A stretch of DNA of 64,000 nucleotides. It comes from Candidatus Geocrenenecus dongiae. Its GTDB lineage: Archaea; Thermoproteota; Nitrososphaeria_A; Caldarchaeales; Wolframiiraptoraceae. The notes under the pieces are model-generated. The model was not told the DNA's origin. It made no database searches and saw nothing but the letters and a program-made list of their open reading frames with translations. The stretch lies in the NCBI GenBank assembly GCA_023267855.1, contig JALNLN010000005.1:1-64000 (forward strand), written 5' to 3'. The translations under genes and the position numbers were made by a program. Positions 57,933 through 64,000 of the stretch are shown here, piece after piece. Every line of letters starts with the position of its first letter. The first letter of the stretch is position 1.

Positions 57933-58313
57933 ATGCCGTACAGACTATTAATAAAATTCAGTAGTGGTTTAGAAGTCTTATGTCTACTGAGAGATGAAGC
58001 TGAATTAGAGAAACTTATCAGTAAATCATCTTTCAAATCAACTGCCAGACTTTGGGGGGATGAAGTATACTTTAAGCTACCAGTAAAATTAAAGCTGAAA
58101 GGTGAGAGGAAAGTGATGGAGATAGGAGAAGTAGCATACTGGCCTGAAGGAAACGCTCTATGTTTATTCTTTGGACCAACACCAGTAAGTACAGACGATA
58201 AACCTGTAGCTTACTCAGAAGTAAAACCTCTTGGAAAGATAGTTCAAGGTTTGGAATATTTGAAGAATGTTAGAGACGGTGAAGAATTAGAATGTAAGAT
58301 CACTAGAGAGTAA
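57933..58313 (+). CDS. Cyclophilin-like fold protein (PF04126 type)
   Basis: 126 residues. GEVAYWPEGNALCLFFGPTPVS (about 69-90) is the signature of the small archaeal cyclophilin-like family. No peptidyl-prolyl isomerase catalytic Arg motif is evident. Role unknown; it lies between transketolase and transaldolase on the same strand. Confidence 0.75.
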   Translation: MPYRLLIKFSSGLEVLCLLRDEAELEKLISKSSFKSTARLWGDEVYFKLPVKLKLKGERKVMEIGEVAYWPEGNALCLFFGPTPVSTDDKPVAYSEVKPLGKIVQGLEYLKNVRDGEELECKITRE

Positions 58314-58379
58314 GTAATATTCTTCTGAAAATTTATTCTTCTCTGTATTTTTAAATAGTAGCTGAAGCCAATTAACATT

Positions 58380-59288
58380 ATGAAGATCTTCTTAGATACT
58401 GCTGAAATAGATGAGATAAGAAGTGCTGTATCTCTAGGCGTCATCGATGGTGTAACTACAAACCCTTCTCTAATAAAACATGCTGTTGAGAAGAGAGGTA
58501 ACGTAGTAGATATGGAAGACTATATTAGAGAGATACTTGAAGTAACTCCCGGCCCCGTCAGCCTCGAGGTTATCAGTATCACTTATGAAAAGATGGTTGA
58601 AGAAGCGGTAACCATATACGAGAAATTTAAGAAGTATGGACAACCAGTTATAAAGATACCTGTATGTTCAAGCTTAGACGGTGTAAATAATATTTACGAT
58701 GGCTTAAGAACTATTAGAGAATTGTCTAGAAGGGGAATTCCAGTAAATGCTACTCTCGTAATGTCTCCTGAACAAGCACTACTTGCAGCTAAGGCAGGAG
58801 CTACATATGTTAGCCCATTTGCAGGTAGGATAGATGACTATCTGAGAGATAGAGTGGGGATGAAGAGGGGGAAAGACTACCAGAAGCAAGACTACTACAA
58901 CTTTAATCTAATGAAAAAACTAGAAAATATGATTACCGATAAAATACTTTCGTCGAAAGATCTCAGCTCTGTGAAAGAAGTCTACCTAGATGAAGAAGTT
59001 GGAAAATATACCTCGCTGTTAAATGATAATGGAGTTTACAGTGGAGTAGACTTAGTAAAATCGATAGTCACAATCTTTAGAAACTATAACTTCAAAACAC
59101 AGATAATTGCTTCAAGCATAAGAAACGCTAGACAGGTTAGAGAAGTAGCAGAGATAGGAGTAGACATAGTCACAATCCCCTTCTACATCTTAAAAGAAAT
59201 GCTAATACACTACAAAACAATAGAAGGTATAAACGACTTCATAAAAGATGTAGTAGAACAATACAGAACAATATTCAAAAGAAAATAA
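58380..59288 (+). CDS. tal: Transaldolase family protein (TalC/FSA type with insertion)
   Basis: 302 residues against about 215 for TalC/FSA. MKIFLDTAEIDEIRSAVSLG, VTTNPSLI, VIKIPVCSSLDGVNNIYDGL (Schiff-base Lys92), ATLVMSPEQALLAAKAGATYVSPFAGRIDDY and QIIASSIRNARQV are standard. Residues about 154-220 are an extra charged stretch (GMKRGKDYQKQDYY ... VYLDEEVGKYTSL) inserted where TalC has a short loop. Likely still a transaldolase given transketolase next door. Confidence 0.88.
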   Translation: MKIFLDTAEIDEIRSAVSLGVIDGVTTNPSLIKHAVEKRGNVVDMEDYIREILEVTPGPVSLEVISITYEKMVEEAVTIYEKFKKYGQPVIKIPVCSSLDGVNNIYDGLRTIRELSRRGIPVNATLVMSPEQALLAAKAGATYVSPFAGRIDDYLRDRVGMKRGKDYQKQDYYNFNLMKKLENMITDKILSSKDLSSVKEVYLDEEVGKYTSLLNDNGVYSGVDLVKSIVTIFRNYNFKTQIIASSIRNARQVREVAEIGVDIVTIPFYILKEMLIHYKTIEGINDFIKDVVEQYRTIFKRK

Positions 59289-59309
59289 ATCAAGTCCAGC
59301 GAACTAGAA

Positions 59310-59320
59310 CTTTATATATA
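59310..59320 (+). promoter_or_regulatory. TATA box of RNase P RNA
   Basis: CTTTATATATA lies about 25 nt before the first base of helix P1 at 59341, the normal archaeal spacing. Confidence 0.65.
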
Positions 59321-59338
59321 GAAACCATGAATATTAGA

Positions 59339-59647
59339 TTAGGGCGAGCGGCGGGGCGGGTCACGGGGCACTCCCGAGGAAGTTCCTCCCCCATTAGAAG
59401 GCACGTGGCACCGTGAGGTGCTGGGGGAGACCCCAGGCAACGCATCAGAAACGAAACCCCTCCACTTACAATGAAGATGAGACAGCTGTGCAAACTGTTG
59501 AAAGAGTGGGTGGAGAGTGGTTGAAACGGGCGGCCCACGTGGGGAAAGGCTGGGGGTTCTATGATCCTGCCTTCGGAGAGACCCCTGGAAACCGACAAGA
59601 CGAATCCCGCCTAAATACAGAAGGAGGGCTACCGCCGCACGCCCCAA
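59339..59647 (+). ncRNA. rnpB: RNase P RNA
   Basis: About 307 nt, GC-rich. P1: AGGGCGAGCGGCGG (59341-59354) pairs with CCGCCGCACGCCCC (59632-59645), 12 of 14 pairs. The CR-I/P4 5' strand GAGGAAGTTCCTCCC (59376-59390) pairs through TCCTCCC with GGAGGG of the CR-V block ACAGAAGGAGGGCT (59617-59630). AGACGAAT (59598-59605) and CGCATCAGAAACGAA near 59439 match other conserved joints. CR-I departs from the usual GAGGAAAGTCC by one transposed base. Catalytic part of tRNA 5'-end maturation. Confidence 0.9.
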
Positions 59648-60666
59648 AATACTTTACGAATATCAACATTTTTTGTGGCCTAGCCATCAAATGTTTTGTA
59701 AAATGATTGAAGTGTTAGCTGACTTGTAATGGTTCTCATGTGGCATGAAGCATCTTGACCAAGTTTTTCACGGTTAATATTCTTACTCATGTTATTAGAG
59801 TCTACATTATATGTGCAAAAGATATAGGAGTTAGGGATTGTGATTGGGGACGATTAAGTAATCTTTCTTTGAGTAGGATCGTCTCCCACCAACTCTTAAT
59901 TTCTCCCAATAGTTTTTCTCCAATCTTCTTCTACCGTATTTCTTAGAAGAGGCTTCCTTAAAGCTTAAGCTGGAACAAGAAATATAACTAAATGTCATAA
60001 TACAGATGAGATGATAGATAAAAAAGTGAGGTGGAAGATCATGCTGATAGCATTTTACGCTTCCTGAGATATTCCTCTAACCGTTTTTGCTTTCTCTCTA
60101 TTGTAAATCTAAATGAGTTTGTAGAATCATGCTACTCAAACGTTCCGATAGAAACGTAGTATGCATCCTTTCTCCTCGTATACGCCTTTCTGTCAATTCA
60201 TTAAAAAGACTCTTTTTTACATATATCCTTGGTTCAGCTGTTTTCAATTTAAGAATATTTAAGATCTTCTTCTCAACATATTGAGGGAATTCTATATTTG
60301 TATTATAGCAATGAATACACGTCTTTAGTAATGCATCCTTCGCCATCAAAGTCTCTTCTAAGGAAACTCCTCATACATTCTTCGTAATGTTTCACGAAAA
60401 ATACTATTTTATCTATGTTTATTGACTTCTTAAGAACCTCGTACAAAGTTTTCGATCTGACACTTACTAGAACATACCGTTTTTACGTAGCCTCGACCTC
60501 GCTGGCATTCTTCCAAGAATTTTCCTTAAACATGTAGAGAATTGAAAGCAGTATCTTTTTGTGAAATAAGCGGTACAATATTTTAATTTTTAAACTGTGA
60601 AAACATAAAATTAGAACTCATGTTTTTACTTATATCTTCAACATAAACTTAAATTTATTAACTCAG
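59648..60666. other. Intergenic region with decayed homing endonuclease
   Basis: About 1 kb without an intact gene. The minus strand of 60098-60515 carries the LAGLIDADG remnant listed separately. 59650-60090 shows nothing recognisable, and no tRNA was found. Confidence 0.5.
60098..60515 (-). pseudogene. Decayed LAGLIDADG homing endonuclease (rRNA-intron type)
   Basis: Minus-strand reading gives YVLVSVRSKTLYEVLKKSIN, then YEECMRSFLRRDFDGEGCIT, where FLRRDFDGEGC is a LAGLIDADG motif, then a stop. After a frameshift it continues CYNTNIEFPQYVEKKILNILKLKTAEPRIYVKKS to a stop at 60098. These blocks in this order match endonucleases of archaeal rRNA introns. At least two frame breaks show it is dead. 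No intron or rRNA surrounds it. Confidence 0.7.
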
Positions 60667-61440
60667 ATGATTTCATTATTACACGGGTTTAGAATTTTCA
60701 TGGATGTTACCGTCGTTTTTCCTTCCAGAAATCGGGAGAAGTATGTTGCCAGAGCTGTACGTACAGCTTTTAAGGCTAAGCATGTTCATGAAGTTATAAT
60801 TGTTGATGGTGGGAGTTCTGACAATACGGTAAATATTGCTTTAAAAGAAGGAGCCAAGGTAATTATTCAAAGTAATCTGGTTTATCCTGGTAAGGGTGTA
60901 GCTATGAGGGATGGAGCTTATCTTTCATCTGGAGACATAGTAGTCTTCGTAGACATCGATATCGCTAATCTTACATCACAATTCATAGAGAAACTGTACA
61001 TGCCGATAATGAGGGGGGAAGCAGAATTTGTTAAAGGATGTTTTGAGAGAGCTGCAGGCAGGGTCACAGAACTCGTAGCTAAACCTCTTCTAAGAATGTT
61101 TTATCCTGAGTTAGCTAAGTTTAAACAACCATTGAGTGGAGAGATTGCTGGTTTGAGGAAAATCTTCTACCAGGTAGAATTTGAGAATGGGTGGGGTGTA
61201 GATGTAGGCCTACTAATAGACTTATACAATAAAGGCGTAAAGATCATTGAAGAAGATCTAGGATTTAAAGAACATGAAATGAAGCCTCTTCACGCTCTTA
61301 CAGATATGGCTTATCAAGTAGCTGAAGCAATATTGAAGAGGGCTATCAGAGATAGGAAAATAGATGAAAGCTGGGCGAAGAGATACCTCTCAACTGTAGG
61401 TGAGATAGACTTAGGTATGGAAGGAAAGGGATACGCATGA
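60667..61440 (+). CDS. gpgS: Glucosyl-3-phosphoglycerate synthase-like GT2 glycosyltransferase
   Basis: 257 residues. GT-A fold: VVFPSRNREKYVARAV, EVIIVDGGSSDNTV, PGKGVAMRDGAYLSSGDIVVFVDIDIAN (DxD-like metal site). The run GRVTELVAKPLLRMFYPELAKFKQPLSGE and GWGVDVGLLIDLY match GpgS rather than general GT2 enzymes. It would join glucose from a nucleotide sugar to 3-phosphoglycerate. A HAD phosphatase three genes later could finish glucosylglycerate. Overlaps the next gene by 4 nt. The start may be internal (ATG of MDVTVVF at 60700). Confidence 0.8.
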   Translation: MISLLHGFRIFMDVTVVFPSRNREKYVARAVRTAFKAKHVHEVIIVDGGSSDNTVNIALKEGAKVIIQSNLVYPGKGVAMRDGAYLSSGDIVVFVDIDIANLTSQFIEKLYMPIMRGEAEFVKGCFERAAGRVTELVAKPLLRMFYPELAKFKQPLSGEIAGLRKIFYQVEFENGWGVDVGLLIDLYNKGVKIIEEDLGFKEHEMKPLHALTDMAYQVAEAILKRAIRDRKIDESWAKRYLSTVGEIDLGMEGKGYA

Positions 61441-62099
61441 GATCTATAGTTATAGGAGGTGGTCATTCAGCATACTTCGTAATTACAACTCTGAGAGAGA
61501 TAGATCCTAAGGGAAGAATAATAATCATAGAGTTTACGTCTGAGAAAATCGAGATGCTTAAGAAGACTTTCCCATACGCGGAAGCCATACAACAAAGTGT
61601 AGACAGAGTGGAAGAATATATTGCTGAAAATCGTTCTCTTATAGACGTCCTTGTATCCGCTACAGACTCAGATGCCCTCAATCTAAGATATGCTAAACAC
61701 TCGATTAAGAATGAGATACCGATGGTAATCGCTGTCTTGAACAACCCCCTCAATGAACCTATATTCATAAAAGAAAACATAAGATGTTTAATCAACCCTT
61801 ATAAGATGATCACGTCTAAAGTCAAGGAGATAGTAAACAAGTTTTCAGTCAATACCGTGTACGAGTTTTCTAGAATCAATGGAGGAATCTATGCTCTAAA
61901 AATTGAGGATACAAGAATTCTACGTAAAGTCCAGAGTTTTATACTGAAGAAGAATCTTCCATTCTTTACAATATCTGTTGATGGTAAAGTGAGAGCTAGC
62001 TCTATAAAGAATATAGAGATCGGAGATGTAGTATACGTCGTATGTGTAGATAAAAATATTAGAGACCTTCTAGAAAAGATTGTGGAAGGTGGAAAATGA
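61437..62099 (+). CDS. RCK (TrkA-N/TrkA-C) regulatory protein
   Basis: 220 residues. RCK_N Rossmann domain (SIVIGGGHSAYFVITTLREIDP, VDVLVSATDSDALNLRYA-type strand) and RCK_C domain (~140-220, FTISVDGKVRAS...IEIGDVVYVVCV). Such proteins gate K+ channels or transporters, sensing nucleotide or Ca. No K+ pore gene is next to it; instead MscS follows with a 4-nt overlap. Confidence 0.85.
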   Translation: MRSIVIGGGHSAYFVITTLREIDPKGRIIIIEFTSEKIEMLKKTFPYAEAIQQSVDRVEEYIAENRSLIDVLVSATDSDALNLRYAKHSIKNEIPMVIAVLNNPLNEPIFIKENIRCLINPYKMITSKVKEIVNKFSVNTVYEFSRINGGIYALKIEDTRILRKVQSFILKKNLPFFTISVDGKVRASSIKNIEIGDVVYVVCVDKNIRDLLEKIVEGGK

Positions 62100-62833
62100 C
62101 CCCGGAAGAATATTCCCTCATGATAAGAATAATCTTCGCAGGGCTCTCCATAATTCTTTCGATATTCCTAGGCTTAAAATTAAGAGGGATAATAACGAGG
62201 AATCTAAGCAAGTTTGGTCAATCGTTTGCCTCAAAATTTGCCGAGGTGTTAAGATACTTTCTTATAATTTTAGGGACGGTCATAGCATTCAGCATACTAA
62301 GTCTAGACGTAGTAGTACTGACAGGTATATCCATCGGGATATTCATAGTTATATTGATAAGCATTAGAGATATACTTTCAAATTATGCTGGAGAAATCTA
62401 TCTGAGAGTCAGGAGACCATTTAGTGAAGGAGACTTCATAAGAATTGGAAGATTCTCTGGTAGAGTATTATCGATAAATAGTCAAGATGTAGAGGTCGTA
62501 TCTCCTGAGGGAGAAAGAATAATAATCCCGAATCAGTTCTTCCTTAGACATCCAGTAATAAATAAGTCATCAACAATACCTACATCCATAGAGATGAAAG
62601 TAGTTTTCAAGGGGTTGGAGATCGATAAAGCTGAAGAGGCCATAACTGAAGCATTAAACGAGATCAGACCCGAGCTCTTCGAAGATCCCAGGATAATCTC
62701 GATCAACCAGAGAAATGGTAGAGTCGAGATTATTGTACTACTCCACATAGTGAACCAGCGGAAGATAAAATGGGTGATAAACAAACTCTCCAGCGAGCTT
62801 CATAGAAGAGGTGTTGAGATTGAGATCGAGTAG
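62096..62833 (+). CDS. MscS-family mechanosensitive channel
   Basis: 245 residues. Three membrane helices (MIRIIFAGLSIILSIFLGL; YFLIILGTVIAFSILSL; VLTGISIGIFIVILISI) and then the MscS beta domain RRPFSEGDFIRIGRFSGRVLSINSQDVEVVSPEGERIIIPNQFFLRHPVINKS, with a C-terminal alpha/beta vestibule. Releases solutes on hypo-osmotic shock. Overlaps both neighbours. Confidence 0.92.
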   Translation: MTPEEYSLMIRIIFAGLSIILSIFLGLKLRGIITRNLSKFGQSFASKFAEVLRYFLIILGTVIAFSILSLDVVVLTGISIGIFIVILISIRDILSNYAGEIYLRVRRPFSEGDFIRIGRFSGRVLSINSQDVEVVSPEGERIIIPNQFFLRHPVINKSSTIPTSIEMKVVFKGLEIDKAEEAITEALNEIRPELFEDPRIISINQRNGRVEIIVLLHIVNQRKIKWVINKLSSELHRRGVEIEIE

Positions 62834-63506
62834 GGCCATAGTGTTAGACCTTGATGGAACACTGACGAAAGGCGGGGAAGAGAGGGTGGCTCCAGAGCTG
62901 AGGAGCATGCTCGAGCAATTTAAGAGAGATGGATGGCTACTAATATTGGCTACTGGGAGAGATAAGAAGTATCTTGAGTCTAGAGATGATTTAAGAAACC
63001 TATTTGATGGATGGGTTTGTGAAGCAGGCATCTCAATATACATTCCCTCAACAAACGATTACAGGATATTGGTTGATGAACGGTGGCTTCAATTTATCAG
63101 TGAAGTAAAAAGGAAAGTAAAATGCGTAGTCTTCAAAGAAAATACAGTGAACCTGTTATCCAAAGAATGTATAGGAGAAATCAACGAGATCGCTTCTAGG
63201 ATCGGTGTACACTATAAGGTGCTGAATAATAAGGGTTCACTATTACTACTTCCTACCAATACTGATAAATATACAGGGTTAAATGAATTACTAAGATTAA
63301 TGGATTTTCATGGATATCTGGTTGTGATCGGGGACTCGGAAATAGATATTGAGATTCTTAAGAACGCTGATTTCAAAGCTGCCCCCTCGAATGCAGACCA
63401 AGCTGTCAAAGAAATAGTAGACTATCTTTCTTCAGGAGAAGATGGTGAAGGAGTAATTGAGATACTGAGAAATCTTAGACATAAATTTAAATTTATTGGA
63501 AAATAA
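62811..63506 (+). CDS. HAD-family phosphatase, likely phosphosugar/phosphoglycerate phosphatase
   Basis: 231 residues. HAD motifs: VLDLDGTLTKGG (nucleophile Asp), ILATGRDKKYL, and VIGDSEIDIEILKNADFKAAPSNA, with a C2-type cap between (YKVLNNKGSLLLLPTNTDKYTGLNELL). Cof/PGP-like. Given the GpgS-like gene in the same operon it may dephosphorylate glucosyl-3-phosphoglycerate; phosphoglycolate phosphatase is the alternative. Confidence 0.82.
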   Translation: MLRLRSSRAIVLDLDGTLTKGGEERVAPELRSMLEQFKRDGWLLILATGRDKKYLESRDDLRNLFDGWVCEAGISIYIPSTNDYRILVDERWLQFISEVKRKVKCVVFKENTVNLLSKECIGEINEIASRIGVHYKVLNNKGSLLLLPTNTDKYTGLNELLRLMDFHGYLVVIGDSEIDIEILKNADFKAAPSNADQAVKEIVDYLSSGEDGEGVIEILRNLRHKFKFIGK

Positions 63507-63926
63507 ATAGAAGATTTAGAGTAACCATCTTACACTATAATTCTTATCTGAAGAAATATGTTCTTCATTTTAGTGTGACAAGGGCCGCCATTACCATGCT
63601 AGCGATGATTACACCTACAACGGTTTCTACAAAGTTTACTGTATGAGCATATAATGAAAAATAATAAATTTTTGCTCCTACCTACTTAGTGAATGGTCAT
63701 CGTTATTAACAAGTTGCATGCTGATATAGGTTTTTCCACGTATGTTCTAGCGTAAGCTGAGGCTCCGTTGACGTAGAAGAAGGCTTTCCTCCTAGCTACT
63801 GCTAACACACTTAAGCCAAGCTTGTAGTAGGGATCTGCTATAGTTAATGCTTCGCTAGGGCCCTAGACTACTCGCATCTCACAAATGTTTATACAGAATC
63901 GTTAATATTTATTAATCAATTAGGTA
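63507..63926. other. Intergenic region with decayed gene
   Basis: 420 bases without an intact gene. Minus-strand fragments at 63562-63868 suggest a lost membrane protein, listed separately. The remainder is AT-rich. Confidence 0.4.
63562..63868 (-). pseudogene. Remnant of a C-terminally anchored surface protein
   Basis: Minus-strand frames read PSEALTIADPYYKLGLSVLA and KAFFYVNGASAYARTYVEKP, then after a stop/frameshift VNFVETVVGVIIASMVMAALVTLK and a stop. The end is a membrane helix. There is no start and the parts are out of frame, so a decayed gene is likely. No family assigned. Confidence 0.35.
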
Positions 63927-64000
63927 ATGGAAGATAGAAGTATGGTCCCATCTTATGGTGGTTTTATTCTCAATGTAGACTTAACTAATAAACTTGTTGA
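63927..64000 (+). CDS. Aldehyde:ferredoxin oxidoreductase-like protein, 5' end only
   Basis: 24 codons are visible from ATG 63927, after a TAGGT purine-rich site. SYGGFILNVDLTNKLVE matches the start of tungsten aldehyde:ferredoxin oxidoreductases (G-x(2)-L-x-V-D-L-(T/S)-x(3)-(V/I)-x). The gene runs off the window, so the cofactor motifs cannot be seen. Confidence 0.55.
   Translation, partial: MEDRSMVPSYGGFILNVDLTNKLV

Noticed and set aside
59290..59706. Open frames across the RNase P RNA
   Set aside because: They overlap a clearly structured RNA with P1, P4 and CR-V elements and show low-complexity protein sequence.

Overview
This window is an AT-rich archaeal chromosome segment, most likely from a thermophilic member of the TACK/Thermoproteota side of the tree. 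The evidence is archaeal ribosomal and RNA polymerase genes (uL3, uL4, uL23, uL2, uS19, RpoD, eL18, uL13, uS9, RpoN, uS2), primase PriL, archease, an ESCRT-III/CdvB protein, TATA-box promoters and a C/D box guide RNA. Structured RNAs (23S rRNA, RNase P RNA) are far more GC-rich than the flanking genes, as expected at high growth temperature. I cannot name the lineage more precisely from the sequence alone.

Layout. 1-5 kb is accessory: a partial PD-(D/E)XK protein, an SDH-type membrane serine protease, two decayed IS605 OrfB remnants, an HEPN-MNT toxin-antitoxin pair and a free-standing LAGLIDADG endonuclease. 5.5-12 kb holds a broken-up S10-type ribosomal operon (uL3-uL4-uL23 ... uL2-orf-uS19) interrupted by archease, a surface protein and a SPOUT methylase. 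12-17.5 kb has an Lrp regulator, an asparagine-synthetase-like protein, an HD phosphohydrolase and PriL. 17.5-34.7 kb is central metabolism: two 2-oxoacid:ferredoxin oxidoreductases, UbiD-type decarboxylase plus the two aconitase-X subunits (archaeal mevalonate branch), an Nramp-like transporter, and an acyl-CoA dehydrogenase with EtfBA-FixCX. 34.8-47 kb carries Nth, the RpoD/uL13/uS9/RpoN/enolase/uS2 cluster interrupted by a serine kinase plus phosphoserine sulfhydrylase pair, then isopentenyl phosphate kinase, mevalonate kinase and SppA. 47-59.3 kb has CdvB, a lone 23S rRNA gene, an ABC exporter and non-oxidative pentose phosphate enzymes (Rpe, transketolase, transaldolase). 59.3-64 kb has RNase P RNA, a decayed homing endonuclease, and an apparent osmolyte operon (glucosyl-3-phosphoglycerate synthase, RCK protein, MscS, HAD phosphatase), ending in the start of an aldehyde:ferredoxin oxidoreductase-like gene.

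Three RNA-level observations stand out. (1) The uS19 gene is interrupted near its 3' end by a 29-nt hairpin with a 3-4-3 bulge-helix-bulge; removing it restores the standard uS19 C-terminus, so it looks like a tiny pre-mRNA intron in a ribosomal protein gene. (2) A C/D box sRNA at 27.8 kb has two guides that both pair with the 23S rRNA encoded in this same window; one of them predicts 2'-O-methylation at the equivalent of E. coli C2498. (3) The 23S gene is unlinked from 16S and 5S, yet keeps its own long processing stem with two facing 3-nt bulges.

Metabolically the genes suggest a heterotroph that oxidises 2-oxoacids and acyl-CoA with ferredoxin and ETF as carriers, makes isoprenoids by the phosphomevalonate dehydratase route, makes cysteine from O-phosphoserine, and makes ribose by transketolase/transaldolase.
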